Shown here piece after piece: positions 40,101-53,709 of a stretch of 64,000 nt of DNA. The stretch is from contig JADFUC010000173.1 of the NCBI GenBank assembly GCA_019722365.1, positions 33,679 to 97,678 on the forward strand. The letters are read 5' to 3'. Position 1 is the stretch's first letter. Every line of letters starts with the position of its first letter. The notes under the pieces were generated by a model. It was not told the origin of the DNA. It searched no databases and saw only the letters and a list, made by a program, of their open reading frames with translations. The position numbers and the translations under genes are program-made. The DNA is from Lithospermum erythrorhizon. Taxonomy: Eukaryota > Streptophyta > Magnoliopsida > Boraginales > Boraginaceae.

Positions 40101-41040
40101 GTCTGGAAATCAATAGTTATCGGGTTTCATTAATTATGTCTACGACAATCGTTGTAGAATAATTATTTATTGTGATAGCGAACGTGATTACATAAACGAA
40201 ACATTCAACCATAGTAATTGTAATTTCATTAGTCGGGTTCTCTTTATAATAATACTGTGGGTTATACCTAATGCAGATTCTACTTTTGATAACTCATGGT
40301 AATAATATTAACGGTCTATTATATTATACTATCATATTATCTCGGTTCTCGTACGTCATTAATACGACACGCTGAGTTACATTTCATGTATTAAATAAAA
40401 CTACACTTTTACTAAATGTAAGCTTGATCAGAATCAATAAAGATTCTAATCGATAATTATTACACGAAAAGTGTAAATAAATTGAAGAGCTAATTAATTT
40501 GACTGCTGCATCAATTAATTAACTTGTTAATCGAATCCTAGTTTACTTAAATTTGGATGCGATACTAACAAGTTGGTTGAAGTTTATTTGTTTGACTTGT
40601 TAAAGTTCTTTAGTCTAAATACATGAGTTGTTTATTTTAATTGGCTCGATAAGACTAATTAAATAAACAGAGTTTTGCTTAATGAGTTTGGCTCTTTAGT
40701 TAATCTGCTTAGGTTTTATGGAGCTTTATATATGAGCCTTGTATTTAAAAACCTAATGAACAAAAACAAAAATTCCTAGCCTTCTGCTTGATAGAATTTT
40801 CGGCCTCCTCCTCCTCCATTTTATGGTTCTATTTATTCTAAGCGAGATAAATCAAGTTTTTTATTTGTTCTTTTTCTTATCCAATCATATCCAGCTTCTA
40901 GCAACTCGTTGATTCAACTCCTCCTTTACAAGTGACTAACTGTATGTACTACAATCGCTACAAGATATCGAATTCAAAGGAGTTTCTGTGGAAAGAATTG
41001 TTGCCGATTAATTCAAATTGCAAATTGTAAGTGTTCTACT
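40100..41040 (+). repeat. 5' LTR of the second Tork-like element
   Basis: Starts near GTCTGGAAATC, the degraded form of the TGTTGGAAATC start of this LTR family. It carries GTTGAAGTTTATTTG, TTAATTAACTTGTTA and CTCCTCCTCCATTTT motifs that appear reverse-complemented in the minus-strand copies at 17.75-18.7 and 58.6-59.5 kb. A TATA-like TTTATATATGAGC at about 40721 could be the element promoter. Confidence 0.65.
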
Positions 41041-44000
41041 TTTATATATTATAATATAATATTTAGATCCAATTATGTAAATTAAGCGATCCTATTTGTA
41101 TTTTTATTTGATTTATTCAAGATGCATATAAATTTTCTATCAGCGTATCAAGAAAGGCCCGCTAATCTTATATATATTTTGGATCTGTATCTATTAAACA
41201 TGAATTGTTTAATTATTCATCGTTAACCTGATTAATTTTATGTAATAAATTAAATTTAATTCACGGTTATTAGAATGAATATTTTTCTATTTATTGGTGT
41301 TATTTTACCGCATATGAATTATAAATATGAATTAACACTAAATTGGTTTTATGTTTATAATAAAATGGATCGATTTTATGTGTTTCTAAAAGTACAAAAT
41401 AGAAGTTTAATCGTGGTGTATTAAATGTCAATTGACAAAATCAATTTTTGCAGAGTCTCGCTTAAAATTAGGTTCGTTACAAAATTTTCCTAATTTTTTA
41501 ATTCCTTAAGTCCTCAGTAAAACAATTAAATCTAATTTTTATATTTTAAAAACCAGAACAACTTGAAAATCGAAAGAGTTCTCGTGAAAATCTCCAATTT
41601 CAAAATTTTATTTTGGTTCAGAGAATCTGCATTTCAAAAATCAAGTAATTTGGTTAAGTTTAAGTCATTCAAATCAATTTTGAAAAATAGATTGAATTAA
41701 ACCAAAAATCAAAAACCCGCAAAAATCAACACGTGCCTTCCACAAGTGGCTGGTACTCGTCCGTATCGGAATAGACGCCACAATCGCCACGAAACTGATC
41801 ATCCTCTTCAATACGAGGCGGCTCGTGAATGACCAAATGAGTCGATTTATTTTATTTCATTTATTTTTCACCCACAAGCCTACTATTCGCGTCGGGTTAG
41901 TAAATAAACAAACCGCCGCGAGGCATCAAGATGCATGCTTTCACCAGATGACATTCGCGAACTCGAAAGCTAAGTCAGAATCACAAGATCATGATTTTTA
42001 CAAAATGCTAAAATAGGTCTTATTACTATAGTATGTTTATTATATATACATTTGAAGGCATCATATATTACTGAGTATGTGCTATTATACATGTTACTAA
42101 AGTTTTCAAAAAGTCAAGAATACAAGATCACATTTAATCTTAATAGTTCATTTATTTTTAGGTCATATCATATATCTTCGAATGTGTATTATTTATTTTA
42201 TTTTTCATGACGTGGATATTACTTCGAAAGTACGTATATTATACATGTTAAATAATAACCAAATAATATTAATCTCAATTATTAAATTTAAGCAACTCAA
42301 ACCACGTAGTTGTAGAATTTATCAAGACCGCATTTGAAAGGCATTTCAGCAGCCGTGATGTATTTTACAACGGATCATGTCAAGATTTCACTATCAGCGC
42401 TTTACGATCATTCCAAAGTAACTAATTGGTTTAATTGGTTGCTTAACCGGTGATTTTCACCAATATCACTGGTGATATATTGTTTGGGTAGCACTGCTAG
42501 AGTATTAAATACCCAAGCATTGTGTCGCGATACAAATGATTAGTTGATCTACCGTTACTGATTCAAAATGTATGCAAAGTGTTGCCGTTGATTCCAACCA
42601 CAACGAATTCGATTTCACATTTGCGAGATTGGGTACGGGTACAACATTTACAAGTTATTTGTAATATGTTAGAATATTTTTTTAAGTGCACTAATCTATG
42701 ATTGCATATTTCCTTTTATGATTGGTACACTAAATTTACCTATTTTTCAATCACACTGGAAAATTAAAATATAATTTATTATGTGAAATAAAACAAAGAT
42801 AGAGAAATTAATGTAGTTCTAGGTAATATTTGTTATAAATGTCAATGTATTTTCCTTCATAAGCCATCAAGATGGCTATGTACTAATAAAAGACAAGATT
42901 GAACATCGCATTTGAAACTTGCATTAATCATATGGACACTTACTCCGAATCCAGTTCAAATTAACAACGCTTAATGATATGACTGGGAGATACCAAATTT
43001 TGATCTCAATCGGCAGATGATGTTATGAAGACTAATATGTTATATCATTCATTTGCCACCATACAAGCATTAAAATAATCGGTTGAATCTCTATTATAAC
43101 TAAAAGCTTATCGACGGTCTTGAATGTCGTATCTACATTTCAAGACATGTCATCGTATTTAGTATCAACAAGATGAACTTTATTCATGAATCATGATGAA
43201 ACATAATCTCAGAAGCTCAGATAACCGGGACAAAGAACATTGTCTATTTAGTTTGGCACATCACTAAAGCCGAAGGCATTAAAGAACTATGATTTGAAGT
43301 TGCCGATTAATTTCATTATGTCAAACATTAAAACACAAAAGTATGATATTTATAAACACTGTGAGAAATAGAAAAGAGAGGTTCGATAAAATCTTATATC
43401 TCAAATATTTTATATCAAAATTAGGCCGTTATCAAGGCTAAACTTTCAATGTCTGTATTAATCGCTTTTGACTCGCATATCTTAGATCAGACATAAGCCA
43501 AGATAGTAGTAGTAGCCATGAGATAAGGTACAAAGAATGATAATTGAGCTCTATGTAATTATAGGTGACTACATTATGTATACACAATTTAAAATGATCC
43601 ATAAATGGTTGAAATTTCAAACTATTTTCTTTGACCTATATTTAGTTAGGGCTGATGTCATATTTAATATGGACATTCAGATACTTTCTATCCATCGTGT
43701 GATTCCGACAGAGGAGTGTCATTCTATCTTTTTTAAAAGATATGATATTTTGAATAACAAATAATTGAGTAATACTTGTGGAAAAATAACTTTAACACGA
43801 TTTGATTTCACCAGAAAGATAAACTAAGTCACCCTACTAGACTTACTGGAGGTACATTAATCTGTCTAGTTTCAGATGTTCACATACAAGCTGACGATGA
43901 TATAAGTCATCGAATACATCAAACCTTTATAAGAGTAATGACGACCATATAAATACTATCAAGTTCAATTAAGTATCATTGACAGTAATGTATTATCCGT

Positions 44001-46078
44001 CGAATTTACATCATTCCGATCTTAAAGTCGCATTCGAGAAGATACGTAAGAGTTAATTGTGTTTAATGAAGTTAAAACACAATGGATGAAATCTTTCAAT
44101 TTTCTATACCAAAGCACTTTAATTTACCTTGGGACAGGCCACCAGGCTGAAATGATACAAGCAAGAATCAGGTTCAATGCAGTACAACACACGAATGGAA
44201 TAAATTCACATATCAAAGTTGTTGTACTTACCTTTAAATAAAATTTATTCATACTCAACTACGAGATAACTTAAGAGTTATGTTCGATAAACAAACTTTG
44301 GAACGCCTCTATACGGATGTTAATATTATGTCACCAAGCAGACATACGTAACACGGATCCAATGTCGTAGATTATGTCATCATGTACATAACTAGAAGGA
44401 ACCGGTATTTATTTTCATCTACTATAGAATTACAATATATTGTATGATAGTATCTTCATTATGTGCTATTAATGTTGAAGTAACATATACCTTAAATGTG
44501 ATTCAAGTATATTTCCTGTGAGACACCAATCCAAAGAGTTAGAACCTTTCGTTTATATTAGGAATATTACGTGAGAATTTCTCGATACATTATCGATGCC
44601 TAATGCAAAGAGACACGACGATATGAATAAATTATACTCCAATAGATTTACTCTAAGGTCATCCTAGTTAAATAGAATCGAATACGAAATGAGTAAATAA
44701 CTCACTCTATTTACCTTTGTGATGGCGATCAATAGAAGTAAGAACGATTTTCATTAAATGAACATATAGTCATAAATGAATCAAACATTTGATTTGGCCA
44801 AGTTGAATGTATTCAATGATTGACTACAAAGACGTAGTCTTATTTCAACCTTTCCTTATCGACACCCACGTATCAGAACATGCGTCAAGTGGAAAGTGAT
44901 CCAAAGAATGTTCCTAAGTAATGATCATGATTTATGATACTGACATTTTTTATTGAAAGTTCACATCTCAAACGAATGATAAGAAAATGATTATACTATC
45001 ACGCATCTAAGTTACAAACTCGGGAGATAGTATAACGGAGTCGAAATCTTCATCTTGATATTTTGATTGAGATTAAAAGTGGTCAAGAGGAGATGAACCT
45101 AAGTTCTTTAAAGGTTAGCTGAAGCACAATCAGCACAAAATATTTTACAAGACAGTACTAAATGAATCCTCATACAATAACTGAAAAGTGCATGGTACTA
45201 AATCGATTCTGTACATTTAGAGTCCGACATATTATATGTGACATATGTTATATTAGTCACGTAATATAAGCTGATGACATTTTCTTGTCGAGCTATAATA
45301 CACATGGCTTCGAGGTAATAAAATTTATGATAGATTAAATTCTACGATGCATGCATTTTCTTATTTACAAAGACAACTTCCCCTATTGGGAGTCCGCTCC
45401 TTGCCGTAAGAAGTTAACCTCATGTGATTCAGAGCGTTGAAATCTATTACATGGTAATATGATTTACCGTGATGCTACGCCAAGATCATGCGTTGTACAT
45501 CACGACCATGACATACAGCACGCATTCCATAATAGGAATCAAGTGGATTTTAATAAAGCGTATTCACGCTGATCTCGTAATATGCCTGTAGTAACTTAAT
45601 AACACATTTAACGGCCAATTACCATAATAAGAAAATTCCAACACAGTTAAACCAAACTCAACCAAGAGAGCAAGATCACATGGAACACAACCGAAAAGTG
45701 CTAACAGGACGGATGCCATGGGCGCATGATCCAACCAACCAACACAAGCCAAAGACCACCACGCGCCTCTACACGTACGATCTCAAATTCCTCGATTCAA
45801 AAAAAAAACGACTACCCATGAGGCAACAAGGCCATGGACAAATCGAACGTTAAATGGAGGACAAAGAAAGAATCGCTTGGCACGAACCAACACGGGGAGT
45901 CCCATCACTAAATCTTCTACTTAAGATGTAGAGTCCCCCCCCCCCCCCCCAAGACGGGAGCAATGGCCTCTAGCAAAGAAATAGGTTGTAGAGTCCGTGG
46001 AATGCTGGCTAGCTGGGAGACCCTGGCCTCGTGGAAACCTTGAGTCCCCTATAAAGACATGATGACTGATGAGCCAGA
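41040..46078 (+). pseudogene. Internal region of the second Tork-like element
   Basis: Leader 41.04-43.4 kb, then where gag, integrase and RT should be. No domain can be read with confidence. One + frame near 45.26-45.30 kb gives ADDIFLSS, possibly the RT YVDD motif in altered form. The end 45.7-46.08 kb is less AT-rich, reads differently from the body, and includes a run of 16 C. Many short frames are open by chance only. Confidence 0.35.
45935..45950 (+). repeat. Homopolymer of 16 C
   Basis: Sixteen consecutive C preceded by GATGTAGAGT, a half-motif that recurs without the run at about 45,987 (TTGTAGAGTCC). Long C runs are rare in plant DNA and error-prone in sequencing. Confidence 0.95.
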
Positions 46079-49000
46079 GCGTAACATGCTCCCCTGGAAG
46101 CTCTCGATGTATAATTTTGTTTCACCATCTTTTCATATTTTTTGATAATATAAACATAAAATATTGATATAATATGAATATTGATGTTGAAAAATAAATT
46201 ATTTCTCAATTTTATTTTTATTTTTATAAAAAATTATTTTTTAATATTTTATTTAGTTATTTTGTTTCTAGTTTCTATGACTACAAAATCAATTTTTCAT
46301 TATGAATTCTAATAATGTTGAAAATGAATTATTTTAGAGCTCTATTTAATTCTTTTTAAAATATTACTTTTTTTATTTTTAGTTTTCTGGGACTCATGAA
46401 AAATTAATTTTTGAATAATATTTTTAAATAATTTTATTTTCAAAAATGATTGCTTATCTAAAATATTCTTCTAATCTTGCTTCTAGTTTTCTTACGACTC
46501 TATCAAAATAATTTTTTTAATAGTTTTTTAATTATTTTAATCGTTATTCTAGTTTTCTTTATTACTTAATCTCCATCAAAAACGATTCATTTTATAATAA
46601 TAATAAATAATTTTAAGTTCTCAAAAACGATCATTTAAAATAATATCATTTATTATCATATAAACGTTGCTGATGGACACGAATTCCAAATCGAACTTCA
46701 TTACTTTAAACGACAAGTGTTATTTATGCTCGAACTTAACAAAGTTAAATTTCACAATAACAACTAAAATAATATTTCCCGAGAGCACGGGCGTTAAGTT
46801 CTACAAAGCCGTGGAGACATCCTTTCAGCAACTATTCGTCTCAGACGACGAAGTGGACCAAAAATAAAATTAAAAAATATATTATTTTCGATAAACAACA
46901 TTTTTGAGAACATAAATATTTTAAAAAAAAAAATAAAAAATTCATTTCGGAGTCAAGAAAACTACTGACTTGGTCATGACGCACTTCGCTATATCACACA
47001 CGGAAAGACCTTACGACGATTTTCCAAACCTTCCACCCGCACTCTGGCCATTTAGAGACGACGTAATGGTTGAACCTAATATCAACGTATTTTATTCTAG
47101 CTTTCTTCAGACAACATAGCACCGCATTCTACATTTGAGATTTTCTAATCTAAAAACTCGATTTTTATCCTTCGTACGTAATAACCCTGCCCGTACTAAT
47201 ATTATTGAAAAAGTATACTAGTTACCGTGGAGTATTTCTCGAGGAGAAATCAAAATTTCAAGCTTGAATAAAGGAAAATACAACAACCTGGCCATATTTA
47301 TAAGACATTTCTAAGATTTAAAATTTTAAAGTCAGAATCGAATTAAACGATATTATTTGGGTACAGACACCTTTAGTGTAAGTGAACGCTGACAATAAAG
47401 TTGGTTGTCGTAGATAAGCTTAAAACGGTAAGACGGGTCAATTAAAACGATCTAAGCCACTTATATAGCTAATGGCCATCCCATTAATTTGATAACCAAC
47501 CCAAAGCCTAAAAGGTATAAGATCGCTTTTCTCTTTTCACGCCCATACGCGATGAAGTTTCTCCCCTTTCAAATTTCTTTTTTTCTCGATTTCTTCCATC
47601 TCGCAAAGTTTTCGACCTCAAATTTCTTTGGTAGTTTATCCTCATCATTCTCTTCGACATTCGAAGTGTACAGCGTCAAACTTTTTGTGTATTTCGTGAG
47701 TTTCGCTTGAAAGTTGACTTTTGTATTTTGATTTTATTGCTAATCGATTCGGTTCTAAATTGTTATTTGTTGGAAATTACGGTTCGACGTGAATTTCTGG
47801 ACGCTTTTAGGTCATGGACTTTTGGAATTTTGGGTCGACTGGTTTTATATGAGATATTATCAATAAGTACTATTATCTAGCGATTAGTAGTATATGAGAT
47901 GATAATAATCCATTTTTTGGGTAGAAAGTTTTATCGCTGAGTTGACTTTGAGTTGACTTGGGTCGATTTTTTCTAAAAATGTTGTCGCAGTATAAATATG
48001 TTATCGACCTTTATCATGATTGGTTGTTTCTGGCGTGAAAATTATGAATTATAAGTCAGTTTGGTGAACATATGTCAAATTAGTTGATAGGATTTCGGTA
48101 GTAAACCAAGCTTGGGATTCGAGGTCATAGAAACGGATTTGATTAGTTGGAAAAGTTGGATATATATCAAGGTTGATTTAAAATTGGTTGGTGTTATCGT
48201 ATTTGCCATGTGTCAATCGATTATGGGATTTAGTCAGATAGTCGAAATTGGCCATTTTAATAGCTGAACATAATTAGCAATTCATATTTAAGTTGTTAAT
48301 TTGTAACTAAAAGGGTTGAAAAGTCCGGAATCAATTCAAGATAAGGGTTAAAATTGGCTGCGAGTAGTGTTTCGATTAAACGCTGAACGCGGAAAATGAC
48401 GGATCGACAGACGGACGCTTCTTATCATAAACTGCGCAGTACTCCTTATCTCAATTTTGCCGCTTACATTACGTACTTTCATATTTTAAATTGCTGGCAT
48501 ATGTCATCGGTAATGACATGCGCGAGAATAGTATACTTATCATCATGTATGATTACGTGTGATTTATTCATGATCCATGATATGATTACGTGATATCAGA
48601 TTTCCGTGGCCAAGATTCGGGCTGAGGTAAAGAATAGTCAACTCTCAATCTTATGTTCAGGTTCTCATGCCTTGTCGCATTTCTCTAATTTATGTATCTT
48701 GCCTTATTTATGTATTTCCGCTGCGGCCTTGTCGGCACTTATGTATTTCCGTGGTCTCACGGCACTTTGCATTTCAAAGCATTTGTCAAGTTGTGATCGA
48801 TTTATGATCGCGTAGATGTTTTAGCCGCGGCCGATATAGGGCTGGGAGTGCAGAGTTGGTTATCGGTATACGCATTGAGCGATACAAGTGACTTTGGTGC
48901 GCAGCCGAGCATCGTGGATTCGACCCCATAGTCAGATGATTGTGAGGTTTCAGCTGACTCTCCTTCCTCGGCAGATACGCGATTTTACGCTGCCATATAC

Positions 49001-50643
49001 CGGCATGTCGCTAGTGATGCAGATCTATTATCACTTCGCGGCAAGATTGCCGGGCGCTGGGTTTATACTGCATAATTAGCCCGGAGATCTATATCACTTT
49101 CAAGGCGTATTACGCGCTGGCCTTATATTTCCAGAGTGTGTTTCAAAGAAGATCTATTATCACTTTGCTAAGGCATTGCTGGCGCTTGGCCTTATACTTC
49201 GCATAAGCGCAGCGCTGGCATCTATTATCACTTTTCATGCGCATCGTTTGCCATTGGGCCTTATACGTATAAGTGCAGCCAGGAGATCTATTATCACTTC
49301 GTCAGGCGCATTGTCAGTTAGCCTTATACTACTGGTGATAAGAGCAAATACAGACATCGACCATTCCTTATTCGTAGACGGATCGGCATACGCGCATTGG
49401 GAGGTCAGTATAGTTGCTGAGAGATATTTGTGATAATTGGCTGACGACCAGAAAGTTATAGTCGCTACGAGTCTCCATGATTCTATTCCTCAGCGACATT
49501 TTATCGGTGACTTTGTATTATATCTCGACATGTTTAAACTTCTACGGTGTCGAGATAACTGCTTCTTTAAGTGACTCGCTCATTGGTTATGAACATCAGT
49601 CGATTATACTAGATGTCAGCCTCACGAAGTTCTAATTAGGTTTCCTTGATTATCGATAATACGATCCTATATTTTATATATGGGTGAAAGTTGGATTCAA
49701 ACCTTGTTAAGAGCATAAGCTATGCATTCAACCACGACGCTGATACCATCGAGGATAAAGCTCCGTGAGACTAAATGAATACCTGAAGTACATAATCTGC
49801 ATTAAGTTATCTTGATTTAAGATATACGCTGTCAGTTTGTATTAAGATAATGATACGATTTGGAGGTTCTTATAATAAATATTTAGACGTCATGTGAGTT
49901 TATGACTATAACTGAGGTAATTTTATGTGAACTAAAGATAAGTCAAGCCGAGTTGTGTATGCTCGAGTTATGAAATGTCGAGATATATGTTTGAGTCATA
50001 GCCAGTGTATATTGTTGGGAATTAGCTATACTTACGAAGATAACAAATAGAAAGATATCTCCCTATATTGCGCGCATCATGCAGTAAGTCATTGGCCAAG
50101 GTGGATTTGCCTGCAGCACTGAAAAGCCATTAAGGAAAGATTTATCTGTCGGTAGGAGCATATAAAATATAAATATTTGAGGTGGATAGTCGTTAACAAG
50201 TAAGTATTCTCAATTATCCTTGTTTGCAAGGAGCGGTTAATTTCTATGGTATTTGTATTCACCGCCTTTTAACCGACTTCTATTTCCATGGCGGCTGCTT
50301 ACGCCAGGTTGTCATGTATCATCGAGATGCATCGCTGGCAACAAGGCATCTAAAGGGAGCACGTGGTCAGCATCTCATAGTCATACTTGTGTCTTCTTTC
50401 GGGAGATTTATGTCGTACTTAATAATTATTGTTGTCTCGAGTTGTAAAACAAGTCGTTGACGTTATATTTATATTATTACTTTTCAGCTTGGTGTCATTA
50501 GTTCACTCCGATGGACGAAAGTTGTATTATTTTTATTATCAATGCTAAAATGAAGTCATTTTTTACTCATTCATCGCCGCGACTCGCTTATTTAGGTCGA
50601 TTTACCTGCCCTACCTCGCAGCCCACCCTGCAAGGCCGTTACA
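46079..50643 (+). repeat. Ty3/gypsy-type LTR, + orientation, probably solo
   Basis: A block of about 4.56 kb starts near CGTAACATGCTCCC and ends GGCCGTTACA, fitting the TGTAACA...GTTACA ends typical of large gypsy (Tekay-like) LTRs. AT-rich first third (46.1-47.2 kb), then a clean leader-like stretch, then CCTTGTCGGC motifs and a 5-copy tandem array (49.0-49.35 kb). No gag-pol of gypsy type flanks it and the Tork-like element appears to resume on the right, so it is most simply a solo LTR. Homologous to the minus-strand block at 37.0-39.6 kb. No target duplication was recognised. Confidence 0.5.
49010..49350 (+). repeat. Five tandem copies of a 64-69 bp unit inside the gypsy LTR
   Basis: AGATCTATTATCACTT-type starts occur at 49021, 49085, 49150, 49219 and 49284, each followed by a GGCATTG-C-GCGC segment and a CCTTATACTTC segment. 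Related units in inverse direction occur at 37.9-38.12 kb. This is a property of the LTR family, possibly an enhancer-like repeat (inference). Confidence 0.85.
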
Positions 50644-52245
50644 TCGCAATCTGCATAACATAATAAGCATAACACTTAATGACACTCAGTATGTATGCAC
50701 GAGGAGGCACCAATCCATACAATTTTCCAAACTTTTCCACCCACACTTACGACTCATCCTTTCGAGATATCCGTTCGATTGTCATCCTTGTACCCCAAAT
50801 CAACAACATGTGCTATTTTAGGATTTGAGAGGCGGGGGACGACCGAGCGACGTAAGGATCAATTCGCCGATCAGCAGTGCCACTGATTCACTAATAAGTA
50901 AAATAATTAAACGGGCTTACAGAAATGATCGCTGTCGATCTTGCTTAAACTGAATGCGAATGGCGGTAATGGACAACTATCCAGTGCGGAATAATATTAG
51001 CGAAGTAATTCATGAACGGGTCGGTATAGTATACCTGGCAGTAAACCAGTTAAGCCCGAACTCGAAGCTAAAGAACGTATTTAATAAGATGTATGTATTT
51101 TAACACACTTCAATTGCGCCAGAACCCGCCCAATAATAACCCGAGAAATGGCTAACCGGGGCATAAAACCCGAAATAGCTTCATATATACAAAAAACTTA
51201 TGGCAAAAACTAGCGGGTTCAATTACTCAAGCGTAAAGCAGTATTGAAGGGCAACCGACCTGATAAGAATGTCCATGCTGCGTGAAACTTATGGCAAAGG
51301 TTTAAAAACCTATTTTACCTACAACTATATGAACTATATCACGATAATCTTAGCCATCAAGTAATCTATGGTTGAGACCAAATGTATGATGTAAAGACTA
51401 CTGTAAGTAGCTCTTTCCTCAAGCTATGACATTGTAATAATTACTCCTTGTACGCCCTAAAAGCACCACAGATTCATGCTTAAGGACCACAGAACTTCGA
51501 CTTAACATCTCAAGTCATATATTCTTCTCGCTGACAAATCAAAGTTTGATTTCACGTAGTTCAAGAAAAAACTGAACTACGCAAGATTCAAATGGGAGCT
51601 AGTTCATTTACTTTCCTCGAATAACTTACGCAATTGATCAACGCGTAATTTTTATCTTTACAATCTAATTGTTAACGAGTATATTTAATGCATAATCATT
51701 CATATAGTCATTTATTGTTTCACAATTAATAAATAGTAAATCCTAAGGCAAAAGTCTGTAGTTTCGGAGGGTAACATGGGTGTTGACAAGAAAACCTCTT
51801 CAAGTCTAGAAATGTAAGATAGCCAATTTTTTCCTGGTCAGATGTTGATGGTTTTGGGGAAACTAGCATTTGATGACCAGCATAGTGATTGACTGATGAT
51901 CGATTTTCTTGGATCAATCTTATAGGCTATCAGTTTGTATACCTGTGGTTCGGGTTCACCGCAAAATCATAAAGATATGTATATTTATGTTCCCATGAAT
52001 TTTGTCTAGAACTGCCAAGTTTAGCGATTTCAGACTCCACGTGAGGTAACTATTATGTTATATGAAGTTACATGGACTATGTCAAACGTCCGCCTTTAAA
52101 TGGGGATCATAACAAAGATACGTTAAATGATTACGTTAGTATATCGCATTTATATATTATGTGATTTTTTTCATCTTTGATATATTAAAGTAGATTCCCA
52201 AAGCCTTCAAGAATCATGCCTCGACATGCTGCATTCGACGCTGTC
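50644..52245 (+). pseudogene. 3' internal part of the second Tork-like element
   Basis: No domain can be read in the first kilobase. 51.73-51.90 kb matches the region just inside the 3' LTR of the element on the right (60.57-60.75 kb, inverse). The 63-residue minus-strand frame at 51917-51726 is the shadow of this shared non-coding or RNase H-distal sequence. Confidence 0.4.
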
Positions 52246-53085
52246 GCTATTGAAATTAATAGATATTAATTTCTATAATTAAGTCTCTGCCAGGACAAAT
52301 TGTTAGTACAATCTATTTATCACCTTAGCAACGAGATTACTCAAATTAAATATTCAATAATAATAATTGTAAATTACTAAATAGAACCGATGATAACATC
52401 AGCGGTTATTCAAGATCATAGATCCATATTAACGCTCTAATAATAATATTGGTCAATCTATATTTATTATACAATCATATTATTCGAAAGCCCGTAAGGT
52501 CACACACATACACGACGTTGAATTTTATTTCATAATAAATTAAATTGTGATTAAGAATTTGATTTCGTTGATCAAATCAACGAGACAATCAACGAGAGTT
52601 TTATACTTATAAGGTAAAATATAAATTGACTAAACTAAATTAATTAACTTGTTAGATTTAATTAACGGTTTTAGTAACGGAGCTCATTAGTCACTTTTTT
52701 TAGTTACTCGTTAGCATTTAATTAGTTAAATTAGCTTTTAATGTTTCTGCTTTTTAGCTAACGAGCCTGCCTATTCTAAATAGAGCGCCTATATAAATGA
52801 GCAAAAAGATGAAAACTTAATCAACTTTTTTCCCCTCATAGCCGCCCCCTTCCCTCCTTTCCATTTAGGCAAAAATAAAGTCAGTTATTTGTCATTTTTG
52901 TTGTCCAATTGCTCACAAGATTCTAGCAAATCCAATCGCGAGATTCAACCGCTTTGTGTGGATTAACTGGAGGCATCAACCTTTTGTGGTGCAATTGCTA
53001 GGAGTTCAACGAGGCTTCAAGGCAGTGTTGCATACATCCATCAAGAAAATATTCGCTTTTCATACGCATACATATACTATTTTAT
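52246..53085 (+). repeat. Tork-like LTR shared between two element bodies
   Basis: Starts near TATTGAAATTAATAG (family start TGTTGGAAATC), with AGGTCACACACATAC, GGTAAAATATAAATTG and CTATATAAATGAGC (TATA-like, about 52791) landmarks. It serves as right LTR for the body at its left and as left LTR for the body at its right. Confidence 0.65.
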
Positions 53086-53709
53086 TGTAATTCGATATAT
53101 ACATTTAAACAAATCTGATTTGTTTATGGATTTTGGTATGGCTGTTGCATAGTTTTTCCAACAGCCATCATGAGCTTATTTAAGTTATATTTTCGATTAC
53201 ATTTTATAAAAATTTATCAGATGGACATTTTATATCATTTTCTACGTTTATATATTCTCACTACGAATATATGTTAAATGCATCCATTTAATTTATATAT
53301 GTATTATACATTATTCAAATTCACTATATTTCAATTTCTTTGGATTATTTGAAATTAGATCTGTTGAATTGAAAGATTTAAAAACATATTTGATTGAAAT
53401 TCAATATTTTAATTGATTTGAAAGATGAAATGTGCTAAAATCCCATGATTTTCTTCAACTCCACATGATACAAAAACAATGTCCAAAAATTATCATAATT
53501 TTCTGGATAGTTTAAGTATCCCAAAATAATTTTTTGATTTGTGGAGTATTAATTGGATAATTAATTATTCGAAAACGTTTTTGATAAAATTCCATTTAAA
53601 AAGTTCAATAAAATTTTCGGTGAACATCTCAGATTGAAGTTCTCGCACTCTAGATGCTTAAAGCTTTCAAATAGATTTTTTCCAAATAATTGAATCAATC
53701 GAAAACCGG

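Larger units (their letters stand above)
40100..53085 (+). mobile_element. Second Tork-like copia element (+), carrying an inserted gypsy LTR
   Basis: Bounded by similar LTRs at 40.10-41.04 and 52.25-53.085 kb. The internal part is 41.04-46.08 plus 50.64-52.25 kb, about 6.6 kb, with the gypsy LTR between. The stretch 51.73-51.90 kb matches 60.57-60.75 kb in inverse orientation, about 0.35-0.5 kb inside the 3' LTR in both elements, which supports this boundary. Leader landmarks (41.83-42.01 and 42.3-42.5 kb) recur at 54.59-54.83 and 55.0-55.2 kb in the next element. Coding regions are too broken to name, except a possible RT ADDIFL-type motif near 45.28 kb. Confidence 0.55.

Noticed and set aside
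49010..49350. Regular repeats with similar spacing, CRISPR-like at first sight
   Set aside because: The whole 64-69 bp unit is repeated, not a constant repeat with unique spacers, and this is plant nuclear DNA.
53130..53150. TTGGTATGGCTG as a primer-binding site after the Tork-like LTR
   Set aside because: Only the first six or seven bases match the initiator-tRNA complement and it sits about 50 bases beyond the apparent LTR end; not strong enough to call.
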